Source: Paragonimus skrjabini miyazakii | Lineage: Eukaryota; Platyhelminthes; Trematoda; Plagiorchiida; Troglotrematidae | Direction: 5' to 3' | DNA length: 64,000 nucleotides | NCBI GenBank assembly: GCA_014338405.1 | Contig: JTDE01000954.1 | Coordinates: 12,942-76,941 of the forward strand | Part shown: piece by piece, positions 38,662 through 51,200 of the stretch | How positions within the stretch are numbered: position 1 is the first letter of the stretch | Layout of the letters: each line of letters begins with the position of its first letter | Translations under genes and position numbers: made by a program | Notes under the pieces: model-generated | What the model saw: the letters and a program-made list of their open reading frames with translations, nothing else | Databases searched by the model: none | Told to the model about the DNA's origin: nothing

Positions 38662-41600
38662 TTTATTGTTAAAGATTGCGTGAAACTGAAGTGATGGGCT
38701 GTCAGTATATTAGTGAACGAAGACATATCGATAATTCACACAGTTTGCTGAAGTTATCGTCGAGAATGGGCGAATTGAGGTGAACGCTTTTAGTAGAGAG
38801 GGTTATAGGAGCATTCTAGACAATCACACAGTAGCTGAGGCAACTTGTAAATAGGTTTGGTTCTTTGTGTCAGCTAAAGTTTATGCGTTCTCGGAATGAA
38901 AAAGACACTACAACAGTAGTAAACAACTGAACTGGCTAACGAAGTATTGAACTTGTTCCACATCAAGGACACATATAGTGCTGTAATAAATTTGTTAACA
39001 AAACAACCTGGTTTTGTGAAATTCAGAATAAAGTGCCTCCAGTAGATGTAGAAGGTGTAAGCATTCAGGTACCTTTTGTCTCTGATGGGTTTGTCGTAGT
39101 TCAGAAGATCAGAATTTGATCGAATAGTTCACCCTTTTGCGCTAGTAAAACATTTCGTTTAAGTTCTATAATGTTCATGGTTTACAAACCCGTGATTACA
39201 ATTTTGTTTTACTGGTTGCGTCCAGAATATGACGCACTTATTTCAAATGGCCTTCCATATTTGTGACTTATTCAACCTTGTTTGGCCTTGAAATCACCTT
39301 CTGTTCAGATTGACTTGAGAACATTGCTCATTAAAAGTAATGCATCAGATTGATATCAAATTAGTGAAAACGCGTTTGTACGCCAGTGTGGCTGGTTAAC
39401 AATCAGAACAATTTCAACACCTCAGTAGCTAATTTCTTTGGTTAGACGTTTGCAGATTCATTTTGTCCATGGGCGTTAATTTTAGTCTGGTAAGCTGCTG
39501 GAGCTGTCAGTAATCATTTATTCGATACTCTGATATAAATTGTACAGTTACATTCGACTGACTATAACAAGCAGCAATGAACCCACGCTTCGTTCGGCCT
39601 ACACTTTGATTGGCTTTTAAAGTTTTCAACAACCAATGGTGACAGAATTTAGCCAACTCAACTTATGTTTTTGCCTTTGGACATCAGTGCCGTATACCTT
39701 GTTCTTTATGAGCAAATGATTCCATACGGTATGACGCAAAACCTTCAAAGGGTCAAAAGAGAAACAATGCGCTTATAAATCTTCATTTGAAGAAACGTTG
39801 AGGAGGTAAATTGAATGAATATGCAAATTACGTTAAACATTTTGCCCATAATGAGCAATTACTTCATGTTTCTGGTAAATGGTACAATTGATTATCACAT
39901 TGTGATCAAGAACTGCCAAATCAAATATAGGTTTTTGAGATAGAATAATTTAATTGTTCCTACATAAGCGACAGCCTTGTTAATCACTAGTTTATATGTA
40001 CTTTCACTTTGTGAATTGTTTGTGATTAATAAAACGAATGCTGTTGAAATTATTTTGTCAAAGTGTTTGCGGAGAAAATGAGTAGCAATCAGTTATACAA
40101 TAAAGGACATTTGCTGAAGGATGGCCTATGAGTTAGTTAAATTGCTTGTTAATGTAAACATTAAAAGTTACAGGTCATAGACATGTGCACGTACAGCTAT
40201 ATGTTTTCCACGGAAGAAATTTCTAATACAAGTGATCTCACTAAATCTGAACATTTAGGGTAATTAATTCTAGCATCCAAACCTACAGCAAATTTTTCGT
40301 TATACCTGTCATATGTAACATTTTGCTCTGTGCAACAAATCTGACAAAAAGTGTAACGATGGAATTTTCTTCTGCCAGTAGTGGCGTGATGTTTCCAGAA
40401 AATAACGCTTCTGCTGGCCACTTTGAGGTGGGAAGGGTTGCATGGCAATCAGTCATTTTGGTCTCGCTGTATAAAATATTTCACAACAACCGTAAAAAGG
40501 CGACATTTTAGTGGGTTGATACATTGATAGTTAAAAATACTTTGCTACGAGTGCAAAGTCGTATCAATAGGCGGTTACACTACTCTATATTATGGCATTC
40601 AGTTTCACTTCTATGGTAATATTTTCCATTGTTTAATCAAGAAGGACTTCAATCACAGATTATGGGTTTTTTAACAGGTCGACTATATGTAGTAACCTGA
40701 TGAACATGCGGCTGAGGTTTTCGCTGTCTACATGAATGAAAGATCGTATACTGGGTGGACATGCAGACACGTAATTATTTACAATGCGCTTGAAATACAC
40801 CTTAGTCACGCAAGTGATTGCTCGTGATTTTCCTAAAAACCATCACATATTTTGTCCGATAGCACAATCTGCAAGTAATTATGCAATTTGTGATTCTGGA
40901 CTATGCTTCATCCCATGAATTATTGCGGAATCATGTTATGTTCAAACTTACTTATACAGAAAAACCGATTTTTTAAAATGTTGGCCCTGCTTTGATAGTG
41001 ATGAGTAAAACAAATCAGTAAATGTCACCATTGCTAGCCTCCCTTAAGCTTCACCCACGGTTATATAATCCTTCACTTTGATGAAATACTGAGACAGTGA
41101 GCTACATAGCATGCGTAGTAGGTTTGTGAGTTGAATTTTAGTTGTTGGAATACTACTGTGATTGTTGAACTTCTTAACATGGAATTCAACGATGTAAAAA
41201 CAACTGGCTGTCATGGATATTCAAAACCTCTTAAGTTCACTCGGTTGGTAGTACAGCTGACAGTCATGGCAGCTATAACTTTTAAATACGAGCGCGTCTC
41301 AACTAAACATGTGATCGTTATTTCATGTATGTGTTCAGCTGTCTATCACATAGACCTTGCTTCCGGTTTGACTCTTTATTTTGACTTTCAGCTATACAAG
41401 AGATATATCATTATGCTTATGAATGTCTCTAAGTATGGATTATCCATCAAAAGTTAGGTTAAAATGCAGCAAATAGTCCTTCATAATAACTTTGCTATAA
41501 TTAGAAGCTTTTAGCTCCTGGTGTTCTCTAAAAAAGCTCATTGATGAAACGTATTAATATCCAAACGAGGAAGGTAACTTTGCCTCAGGAATATATGGGT

Positions 41601-42794
41601 TAGATTTTGGTTCCCGGCCCCGACAAGAATACTACTGAGTAGTTCCAATAATCGACTATGATTCTACATGCAAATAGCTTCCGGCGTCGACTTCTTTGGA
41701 TGATAACGGAACAATAACAACCAGAATAAATTACTGCTCATTAGTAATGCAGTGGGATGTGTAGGACAAATTTTGCTGATTGTACTGTTCTCATGAAAAC
41801 TCAGTATACAGCCTATTTACGGGGCTCTCAGTGGAGTTAATTGCCACCTGTGTCTACCACGATAGTCAGCCCTCAAATCTAAACATGGGATTTCTGTGCC
41901 ATTTACAGAGCTTTGAAACGTTTTACACAGAGCTTGCCGCACTGAAATAAGCTGTTTCTTTCGCGACTTTGTTTACGTGAAAGCCCGGATTTTCTGCGGT
42001 TGGGACTCTATTAGACGAAAATGCATTACGACTAATTTATCTTATATTTATAGAGGCAAGGCTAACATTTCCGTTTCTCACTATTTGTGTGCGACAACCT
42101 AATGCATAAAACTTCAGAATACATTGCTTTTAAGATGACTATAGCATACCATATTATACCTTTATTACTTTTTACCAACGCCTAATGAATCCCTAAGAAT
42201 TATTCATTACCGTTGTGAATACTACAAACGCAAACAATATGTTGTCCAAATAACTTAAATTTCTCTGGATAATCTAATGCGATCACTTATTTTGCTGGTT
42301 CAACCCGATCTATGTTTTAAATTGCACTTAGAATACAACTAACTGGTTTGTTTTTTGTTTTGCAACATGTCTATAAAATAAAAAACAAAACTTCACATTT
42401 AAGTACTAAACGGTATATGATAGGCAGGATCCGTGGGCCATCTAGATGGTGAGCTAAACTGTAGTTTCTCAAATTAGACGGTTTTACCTGCATAGTCATA
42501 AAGCACGATTTATTCACAGAAAGTAGACTGTTGCTAAATCCTCATGAACATGTAGAAGATCGAGTTTAAAGAACAGTACCGGCTTTTGGACATTGTTCTC
42601 ACTCCGTTTGAACGTGGGTAATCTTTCCTTCTTTCGGGTAATAGTAACCCCTAACAGGAAACCTTCAAAAGCCATGTTTCTTGTTTGACATGCATGAGTC
42701 TACAAACACGCTGTCCGTCAGTTCAGCATTTCTTAGCTGTTGTATTCAAAGCCCTTCAAGATTACAAAGACCAAACGAGACCGGAATAAAACTG

Positions 42795-42816
42795 ACTAGT
42801 ATACTAGTATACTAGT
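42795..42816. repeat. palindromic tandem repeat of ACTAGTAT
   Basis: Two full copies and a partial third of an 8-base unit that is itself composed of the palindromes ACTAGT and GTATAC. The whole array equals its own reverse complement, so it can form a cruciform or hairpin. Confidence 0.8.
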
Positions 42817-43343
42817 AAATTTAGTATATCAAAACTCAGATTATTGAATAACAAGGTCAACATAATAAAACACATGTGAAATAAAATTCATCGCATTTTG
42901 AGACAGAACTAAAATTAAAGAATTCTAACTAATGCACCACCAGGTATACTTTAATCTTCTATTTGGCTGCACATCATCATCGGTAAATAATCACATTAAA
43001 CTAGTTACAAACTAAGTGCACTGTGCTCTGGTAAAGGGACGTACATTTCAGTACTCTAACTGTACACTTGTTTTCTCCATGCTACTTTCTCCTAGTATGT
43101 CCAGCCTGGATTCGTTTGTTCAAATGTTCGAATCACTATCTAGCAGTATTTGTACTTCATGGACACAGCGCATCGATTTAGAACTATAACTCCGAGATAC
43201 CTTCCCGGTGTTCATTCCGAATACTCACGCGTGCAAACTTGTGCATTGTCAACCACAACACAACTTATAGAACCACGTGAAAATGCGTTCCAAGCTCTTT
43301 CCAACACTGTCATTATTGATGAGTAGTAGGTGATTTTGATTTT

Positions 43344-43455
43344 CATATAGACTGAACATCACCCACAATTGATCAAAGCTGTCGCATTCCCATGAACTGG
43401 AAAGTCTATGGGAATGCGACAGTTGTGAACAATTGTGGGTGATGTTCAATCTATG
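43344..43455. repeat. near-perfect inverted repeat, ~48 bp arms
   Basis: Arm 1 (43344-43393) and arm 2 (43408-43455) are reverse complements with about five mismatches, separated by a 14-base loop. Both arms are the tail of repeat R (CTATGRGAATGC ... GATGTTCAATCTATG) that also occurs at 44038-44088 and, more diverged, at 17745-17800. The structure is therefore two R tails joined head to head, by inversion or by insertion of one copy beside another. A transcript across it would form a long hairpin. Confidence 0.8.
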
Positions 43456-43976
43456 CTGTCATTATTGCTGTGGTGAGGAGTTATTTGATCGGACAAATAA
43501 CCCTGGTAACAATTACGGCACGGGAATACCCACGATCTACTCCGGATTTAACTTGGCACAGGCAGGTTCTGTCGATCAGCCAAATGATCGACATTTCATT
43601 GGTCCGTCATCATACGATCACTCGACTGACGCTACCAATCCTACGGCGGTGACAACCTTGGGAATACGTCGGCAACCTGATCAGCCACTGGCTAGGAGCA
43701 TGTAGGCACACCTACGTAGACATGTCGGTACGCCAAACGCATTTCATGAGTGGTCAGAATTTTGGTCAGTAAACGTTTTGGTGTATCTGCGTGACACCCT
43801 CTCAGTTTCGACCGCAATGTCGTCTACGGCATGGTTTCTAGCCGGTTATTCGATAGGTTTGCTGCTCACGGCGACGACAAGAGTTCAGACGGAATTCTTG
43901 GCCTAACACGTACATTTTGGACTCCGCTATTGGAGGAAAGCTTGTAGCGCAACTTAGACATTATCATATATCTAAT
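43456..43976 (+). other. repeat-like segment between two R tails
   Basis: Richer in GC and CpG than the surroundings and flanked on both sides by the R tail in direct orientation (43408-43455 and 44038-44088), so the roughly 630 bp unit may itself be a tandem or composite element. One frame (43433-43705) is open and rich in Asn, Pro, Thr and Asp, with no family recognised. Confidence 0.35.
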
Positions 43977-44088
43977 AACTTTAATGAGATCAAAACTGGA
44001 GTCCAGTACTTCTTTTTGAAAGGAGCCGACTGTAAAGCCTATGAGAATGCAACAACTGCGATCAATTTCGGACGATGTTCAATCTATG
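43977..44088 (+). repeat. dispersed repeat R, copy 2
   Basis: Homologous to 17686-17800 (see copy 1). The hammerhead-like core is more decayed here: TTAATGAGATC, then AAAAC and GGAGTC with GTC at 44001-44003. It ends with the tail that also forms the inverted repeat at 43344-43455. Confidence 0.55.
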
Positions 44089-45414
44089 TGAAAAACCAAA
44101 GATCCCCTACTACTCACCATTAGTAAGTTTGCTCGATCGTAGCAGACATCCTACCCCTTTGGAGTCGTTATCGTCCGGTTGTCAAAAATAAACCACCTCG
44201 CGCTCGGCCGCAAACCTCAAACTCAGGGTGTAATCTGCAAACAGCTACTTTATCTTCTGGACTATACCATTCATGCAATAACCACAAAGTGAACTGGTTC
44301 TCACATTCCGTTACCTCAAGATTTATACTCTGCGCTGTTTCTCTTAATTTTTACTGGCATTTTTGTAATTAATTGTTGGGAGTTTGGATATTTTCGAGTG
44401 TTTGAATGGTGACTGTTTGTGATGTACCAGTGATGAACTGTTTACTGCCTTATAGCGGTTGATCGGTGGATCATGTCTTCGCGGTGTGCGGCTTGTGACA
44501 AATGACTCCGGAAAAACGGTGGGATTCCGACCTGTCCTCTGTATAACTTTCTAGCCTACTCACTCTGTGGACTGGATCCGCCTTTGGTATTCACGAGCTC
44601 AAAAGAGAACCCAACTGATAATTTATGATGTGCGTTAAACGTGTATGGTTGCTGTGGACTCAGAAGAGAGCCAAAGTGCGCTACAAAACCCGTTGCCTCG
44701 CTATAGATGCGCTGCATATTCCAACTTGCCTCATTAAACCTGCGAACGTAACTCCTGGTAGGAAAAGAGCCACAAGAACAATCGAGGCAAGTGAGCAACT
44801 ATTGCTCCAACAACCAGTTGACCTGATTTCTGCTGATAACACGAGCCAAAACTCCCAGGTATCTGATACAATCTGGTAAGCTTTCTTACTCCCAGGCCCA
44901 TTTTGGTGACCAGAGTAATAACCCACCTTCTGTTAACCGTGGTTTAACAGGCAGACATTTGAAACCAAAATAATAAAAAACCCAGACACCTAATTACGGC
45001 TGACCCACCTGGTCAAAGTAAACAAAAAGAAGAAGGGAAAAATCTTGCTGATTCATTATGACGAATACTGTAAAGCAAACATCGTAGACGCGGACAAGAT
45101 AATACCACCAAGCTCGCCCACAGCTGTATGTTAGTCGATAATTATGTTCAATCTGCAATGCCAGCAGATTAGAAGCAGCACGACAGAAGGTAACTCTTAA
45201 GGTTTTCTAAACATTTGAGTTTTCCTGACATCTCTCCATAGCGATTTCAGAGACTACAAAAATAGTTCTAATCCTAGATATGTTCTCATGCCTTGTCCGC
45301 TGCGGGGTTACTCTTCATATCGTAGCTGACTTCCAGAAGATAGTGGCGCTGTAACAAGCTAATCACAACAAGAGTGAGAACTCAGTTAGGATACGTTCTG
45401 ATGGAGACAAATAA

Positions 45415-45762
45415 ACGTGTCTACAATCGCTGTCTGAGTCCCAAGCAGATGATGAACGCAAGCGAAGGAGCATTATTATACACAGCGTACCTGCCGCCGA
45501 AAGCGCCGTCACTCACAAAGTGCACGATGCAGACCAGTGGCGATTCGTGGCATCCCTCATTGATCTGTCCCGTCTAACGCTCGCTGATGTGAATCGTTTA
45601 CCCCGGTCGGCGTACGTAGCCTCGATAAATGCTCCTCTACTTTTGAGAATAACCTTAACAGAAGAACTGACGAAACAAGCGCATGCAATTTGTACCGCAG
45701 CCCGCGCACAGTTGTCTGCTGGAATCAGGCACCACTCTGGAAGATCAAGAAACATTAGATAA
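45415..45762 (+). pseudogene. LINE ORF1-type RNA-binding domain
   Basis: An open stretch of about 115 codons contains ERKRRSIIIHSVPAAES, then WRFVASLIDLSRLTLADVNRL, then APLLLRITLTEE and AICTAARAQL. This is the pattern of LINE ORF1 proteins: (R)SI.I..VPE, a helical segment with ..LID...L....V.RL, and RPLLL.VTL with a following ..A..L. In the family this protein binds element RNA. The frame starts after a stop at 45412-45414 and ends in TAG near 45762. The codons before and after continue the element in other frames. Confidence 0.65.
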
Positions 45763-46021
45763 CATTGGAAACGGCTGTATACTACCACAAATTCCAGTGC
45801 TCCTAATATTATCCCAGCTGATCTTAATTCAGATGCCAATTTCTGTTCAGCAGTTAAAAAGCTGACTGGTCGCCATCCTAATGGGGATGGCGGCCTCAAA
45901 GTACCATAGAACACACCGACTCAGTTCTTGTCACTCGATGAATCTCATCGGGTGGACTTATCCGCTATGCATACTTTAGGCAGTGGAACTGCTTCTTGAT
46001 TGTTTTTACACCAACACAGTC

Positions 46022-46660
46022 TAATATTTAATAAACGTGATGAGCTTTGTGACTTGTTCCCGGCAAAACCCATTTATAGTGGGCATCACGGAGACCTGGT
46101 GTAAAGAAGTGCGGGATGACGAATTGCATACCCCCGGCATGACAATTCTTCACAGTGACAAGAAAATCGGCAAGGAAGGTGGTGTAACTCTTTATTTGGG
46201 ATCGCAGCCAGCGACCTCAAGTATTCGTGACGGGGTGAACCTTCCGGAATCAGTTTGGCAAGTAGTTTGGGTCACTTAACATCCCACTTGTTTGATGGAT
46301 GTGTATTCCAGATTGTACTCTGCAAAGAAGGATTTTGACGCGGCCTTGCAAAATGTGTTGTTTGGAAAAACGTCTTTAGTTTACGCCCAAGCGTTGATAA
46401 TGGGCGATTTCCAACACCCTGAGCTAGATTTCGCGACCCACTCAGTCAATACTGCAACGTCCTTTTTTGCTGAAAATAACTTTGAGGCGGTAGTGACAGA
46501 TAGACTATTTTAGCTTTTCTAGGGCCACATAAGGTGACGGGTGAGCAACGCGTAGTCTTGTACTTATTACATTCTTACCAACGAGGTTGACACGATTAGC
46601 TTTTTTAGATTTCACAGCTCCACTTGGTCCTACTGGTCATAAGACAATTGAACTTAGCTA
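46022..46660 (+). pseudogene. LINE AP-endonuclease domain
   Basis: The endonuclease nicks target DNA for target-primed reverse transcription. The first part (46037-46279) reads NPFIVGITETW with the catalytic Glu in ITETW, then DDELHTPGM and GKEGGVTLYLG. A second part (46292-46513) has LIMGDFQHPELDF, where the family has GDFN and here Asn is replaced by Gln. The third part (about 46550-46655), after frameshifts, reads ILTNEVDTIS and FTAPLGPTGHKTIELSY, where the family's SDH is TGH. Two frame breaks and the substitutions make it inactive. Confidence 0.75.
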
Positions 46661-46999
46661 TCTACACGAACCCCCCAAAATATGAGTGTAAAGATCTCTC
46701 ACAAGATAAATTTCACAGGGATGAAAACACAGCCTATACAGTTTGAATGACCTGATTCTCTCACTGCTCTCAGGTTAGGTGATCACCGGCAGCTCATCAC
46801 TAGGGAAGTTGCAGCACAAACAAGGAGCAAGGTTAGCATTTCAAAACTGCAAACCTCTGTTGGATTTACCAGTACAAATGCAGCAGTGGCCAATTTTCTG
46901 CGTAAAAGGTAAGCAATTTTGTATAGGTGCAAATCACGAGCGACCTTTGAGCGCATAGAGGTCGACCTGGCTGAAGTACCTCAGATTTCATTGTCACAG

Positions 47000-47720
47000 A
47001 CCATAATCAAACCAGATAACCTACTAACTCATAAATTACCCGGTTCAGACCTGATACCTCCTGTTTTACAGTGTCACATAACTAGCTGAACGCCTTACAA
47101 CGCTTTTCAATCACTCCATATCAGCCGGCCGTTTCCGTAAGCCTGGAAACAGTTCTCAGTCGGTAGGAGGAGTGCGGGGACTACCCAACGAACTGTCGAC
47201 CAGTAACGTTCCTTTCAGCGGTCTCTAAAATAACGGAGAGCTTATTAAACGTCTCTCTCCGGGCTTAGGTTGAAGACTTTCTGCTCATCTTAAAGGAGCA
47301 ACTTGGCTTTCATAGGGAATATGCATACGAGTCTACCGGTTGCCCGTGATGTTTAGACGAAGGCTGTGGATGCGAGAGCGAATATAGATGTGGCTTACCT
47401 TGACTTTTTAAATCCCTTGACACTCCGTCGGGCTCAAAATGAATGGACATCTGTCACAGTGAGTCTCCATAAAGAGCAATATTAAGATCGTTGTTATTCA
47501 TTCTTTCTTTGTTCTTGAACAACCCAGTATAGTTAAATAGCTGATGTTGCTCAACGCCGATCACACGAAGCTCTGGCGAGTTCTAAAATAACCAGAAGAT
47601 GCGGTAACTTCACAAGACGATTGGGACCGCTTAAATTAGTGGTCGATTGCCGTTCATTGTCAACAAGTGTGAAGTCATGCACGCTTTTCATCAAAACTAT
47701 ACTGTACCGTTTGGGTTCGT
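47000..47720 (+). pseudogene. LINE reverse transcriptase domain, motif B deleted
   Basis: LPGSDLIPPVLQ (47030-47070) corresponds to the family's K.PG.DGIPP.LLK. RPVTFLSAVSKITES (about 47200-47245) corresponds to YRPVSL.S..SKI.E. ANIDVAYLDFLNPL (about 47375-47420) is RT motif A with the catalytic Asp in YLDF. ADHTKLWR (about 47556-47580) is motif C, where the normal ADDTKLW has lost the second Asp (ADH). Motifs A and C are only about 140 nt apart, and the SGVPQGS segment (motif B) is missing, so there is an internal deletion. It is dead as an enzyme. Confidence 0.75.
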
Positions 47721-48094
47721 CTACAAATTATGTTGTTATGGCTAAAAAAACCAGATTGCTCTAGAAAGAATTTGTAAAACCATCCATTCTGAAGCGTTTC
47801 TGACTTGGTTCGCCCCCATGATCCACCCACATCAGGAATCGAACATAAAAACTTGTCGGACTTATCTTGATGTAATAATAATATGTGGCACTTATTAAAA
47901 GCGTTCTGAGAGGGGTCACTATAAAAACTACGAGGTTCAGGGGAAACCCCTACCCCAAAAGACTGGTGAAATTAGGTCAATTTGCAATGAATTACAGATA
48001 TCTCAGAGAAGACTAAACTCTTACCTACAAAATACTGCACATCCCGGGTCATCTACTGATCATCCTCCGAAACTGAGTGAAGTAGTAGGCAGGT

Positions 48095-48237
48095 TACTGT
48101 GCAGACAGAACTGCTCCACATTTAGGGCCTGTTCACCTAGGAACGAACTGCTCAACTCCGTGGTCATGGGTGAGAATATTAAACTATTGCTTGATCAGCG
48201 TATACGTAGGAAGCAACCGGCACTACAAGTTTCCTGA
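48095..48237 (+). pseudogene. LINE C-terminal tail
   Basis: The segment CRQNCSTFRACSPRNELLNS, then VVMGENIKLLLDQRI, ends in a stop. It matches the usual CR1 C-terminal pattern R..FFS.R....WN.LP..VV...S...FK..LD. Sequence between 47720 and 48095 should code for the thumb region but is too decayed to read with confidence. Confidence 0.6.
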
Positions 48238-48299
48238 CGGTCATACCAACTCAGTCTTACCGATCATTAACTAGGCAAGAATGACTTAATGTTGGTTCA

Positions 48300-51200
48300 G
48301 TGTGTTTTTTAGTGTTCTTTGCTGAACTGATTGCAGTCAGCAGTTTTATTGGATTTACTTTTTATTCGATTCTATTCGCTTTTTCTTTATACCTATAAAC
48401 CGTCCAACACATTTTTTTCCACCAACCAGCACAGACACAAGAACCTACAAGCCCAGCTGTTTCTTCTCTGTATAACAACCAATGAGCCTATAAGTTGAGC
48501 ACATTAGCGTGTTCATTACTGAAATAAACAAGGTGGACTTCTGAAAATGTTCTCCAACGTACTTACTTCCGATTTTGTATATATACCCGACGTTCATTTA
48601 AAATTCGACTCAGTTGTTTCCGACTTTCACTTAAAAATCCAGTCATCTGTATTCTGTTATTCACAGCCACTTGATTGTTTTAGCTCACACATTCCAGGAG
48701 TAAATATTGTGCAACAAAAGCACTCGTTAGTCCTTTCACGAGCATATGTTGAAACAAGCCTACTGAATTTTCACGATCCACCTTCTATATGATTTCAGCA
48801 GTCAGCGAAGTGGGATAAAAGAACACTGGGAGATCAGTTGTGGAAGGTCTGGCCAGAAAAGTTCAAGAACCAGGAGGCTGATAAGTAGTAAGTAGCTTTA
48901 TGGAATGAAATACTCTAAAGTATGAAAAATTAACGGCTTTGTCTGGTTCTTCAACGTAACGCTAAATAGTGCCCTGATCAACAAGTCTTACAGAGAGGAA
49001 TATGTGTTTGCACGTACGTTCGCGACCGAGATCCCATTGTAGTAGGTGAGTTCCTAACAGAAATCTACACATCCAGCGATTTTCACTAAAACCTACTGCC
49101 ATATTGACCGATTTGATATTATGAACAAGTTAGTCGGGGGTTGGAAAATTTATGCACGAGGCAGCTGATATTTACTTCATAAAAGTGATCCCAAATATAT
49201 GCGTAACAGTTTAAAGACTAATTATATGATGTTTATGATGAACGGCTGGATGGAATGTATCTTATAGCAATATGTGGGTTGCTTGTGCAAGCACGTTCTA
49301 CGCTTACCAACTCTCAACATTAGATACTGCTTACTTTCAGTTGAGCTCTTGGTCATGGAAGTTACATTTTGATATAAAGGATTCGGTATTTGATGTTAAG
49401 TGACATGGAGAGGGGTAAACAGTCACTCTAGAGTGCTTTCCTCAGAACTGTACAAAGTATCAGGACTTTTTATCTGAGTACAACCGTCGTTTTTTTAGCA
49501 TATCCATCAATCATTATCATACAGTACCGGAGCTACTGACAAGTATCTTCCTGACAACTACATGCCCAGAAGATTGCCTTGCGTTTAGTGTTTCTCTACC
49601 AAAATTTACAATAAGAAACCGTGCAGTAGTTTGTCTAGCTAAATGAGGATTGAAAACATTTTGTACACAAACAATAGGCTCTACGGCCCGCGTGATACAT
49701 AGCGATGAAACACCGACACTCAGTATGTGCAGCTTCCACAATCACGCAGCTGTGAGGGAGCTAGTGAAGAAATTGGAATCAAACAAGAAAGAACTAAGTA
49801 AATACAGTTTAAATGATAACTACAAATTTGTCGACTCTTCCACAAACCCCAATGTAACCGACAAAATAATGTTACTTTCTGATAGTTTGTCACTATCTGC
49901 CAACATATCGATAACCGAAATAACTTAATTTTGCGTGGCTGTATCGAAAACCATCAACTTAATGTCAAAATATCTGTAGAGTATCCTAACTTGTTCTGCA
50001 ATTTGACAGCAAACTTTATCACCAAGTTTTCATGGGCTATCCGTTAAACTCCGTGGTCGCTTATATCTTCATTACTATACATGAAGACTATTGAACTGGT
50101 ATATGGGTTGTGTAGACGATTTTTCGTATAGTGGACCGTTTAGAATAGGGTCTGAAGCTCCGGAATCTTTCAACAAGGCTCATATCAACAGCACCCTCGA
50201 ACAGGAAGAGTAAACTATTAGGCTGATGTCTTTTCTTAACGTGGCTCTGACAAGCAGGTAGGATAATTTCTACAATCAGTAGTACTTGGGAGTAAAATAT
50301 GGGCCAACCAATACCTAAACTTCCGTAGTTATGTACTGATCAATCTCAAACATGGTCAGATACGTTGTTTGACGAACAGAGCAAAATCATGCAAAAGAAC
50401 GCTATAAAAGAGGGGTTCAAGAATTCATGGGACATTCGTAATACTAATGTCTATCTTGAAAAGTTCATCCGCGGCAACATGCGAGAGAGATCATTGCAAA
50501 CTTTAGTGGACACATTCTTATATGAAAAGTGTCTACTTATCCTTACCATTCAAAATTAACTCAGCGGTGGGGCCGATGTTGCGTCAAATAACGAATTCCA
50601 TCAACATAGCCTAATGCGTTGCAAGTTTTATTGTCGCATTCCATCAAAAACCGATGGTACAGGTAAAGTTGAAAGATAGCCTCTCTGATAATGCTGTCTC
50701 CCTTGATCCATTCATTTAACTGCTCCTGCGATTCAGCACACACGACGCACTACTAGACGTTTATCTGACGGAGTGCCAGAGTGAAGCTCAGGTGGTTGCG
50801 ATTCGACTCTGTCACGTGGATTTGTGTGTTCACGAACTGTTCGTTCATACCGTAGGGCTGCCATTGTCAAAAATAGCCGTTCAGCCTGTAAAACAATTTA
50901 TCCACGTCCCATTGATCTAGCTAGATTGATAATGGCTACCGGTGACCGGCTTCATTTGTTTCTAATCACAATGATGTAGTGTAAAGTATTTATCCAATCA
51001 CATTATCCCTTACTTAGTTATCAATCAACAGCCTTCCATTCTTTATTTAATTATATCTAATTGTACCATTTAGAAAGGAAAATCTGTCGAGACCAGCCTG
51101 TTCGCTGAAGCTTTGTTTTCTCACAGACAACGGCTGTCAGTAAGTATTGTCACAAACTGTTACAAACGTCTTCGAGACTAGAAAGTCTAACCCACGGCTT

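Larger units (their letters stand above)
31320..43340. other. long gene-poor stretch
   Basis: About 12 kb without a recognised gene. Frames of 106-137 codons (34298-34618, 36308-36721, 41131-41457) lack convincing family signatures; a weak resemblance of the first to a RhoGEF (DH) domain is listed separately. Simple repeats are at 38651-38661 (AT) and 42795-42816. Confidence 0.4.
44560..48300 (+). mobile_element. CR1/Jockey-type LINE, degenerate but near full length
   Basis: The order of domains on the + strand is that of a CR1-like non-LTR retrotransposon. An ORF1-like domain (45415-45762) and a linker with NKRDELCDLF (about 46030) lead to an AP-endonuclease (46040-46660). RT fingers and palm follow (47030-47600), and the C-terminal tail stops at 48235-48237. 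All parts are joined only by frameshifts and stops. The 5' limit is uncertain: a basic, Cys-containing frame at 44625-44879 may be the N-terminal ORF1 zinc-finger region. The 3' end is also uncertain, and no poly(A) tail is seen. CR1 elements of flukes have this architecture; the exact family is not named here. Confidence 0.8.

Noticed and set aside
45513..45914. 133-codon frame on the minus strand
   Set aside because: It lies opposite the LINE ORF1 domain on the + strand, which has clear family motifs; the minus frame is its shadow.
45936..45955. CGATGA ATC TCATCG hairpin as a terminator or regulatory site
   Set aside because: A six-base stem inside LINE coding sequence is unremarkable, and such terminators are not used by eukaryotic genes.
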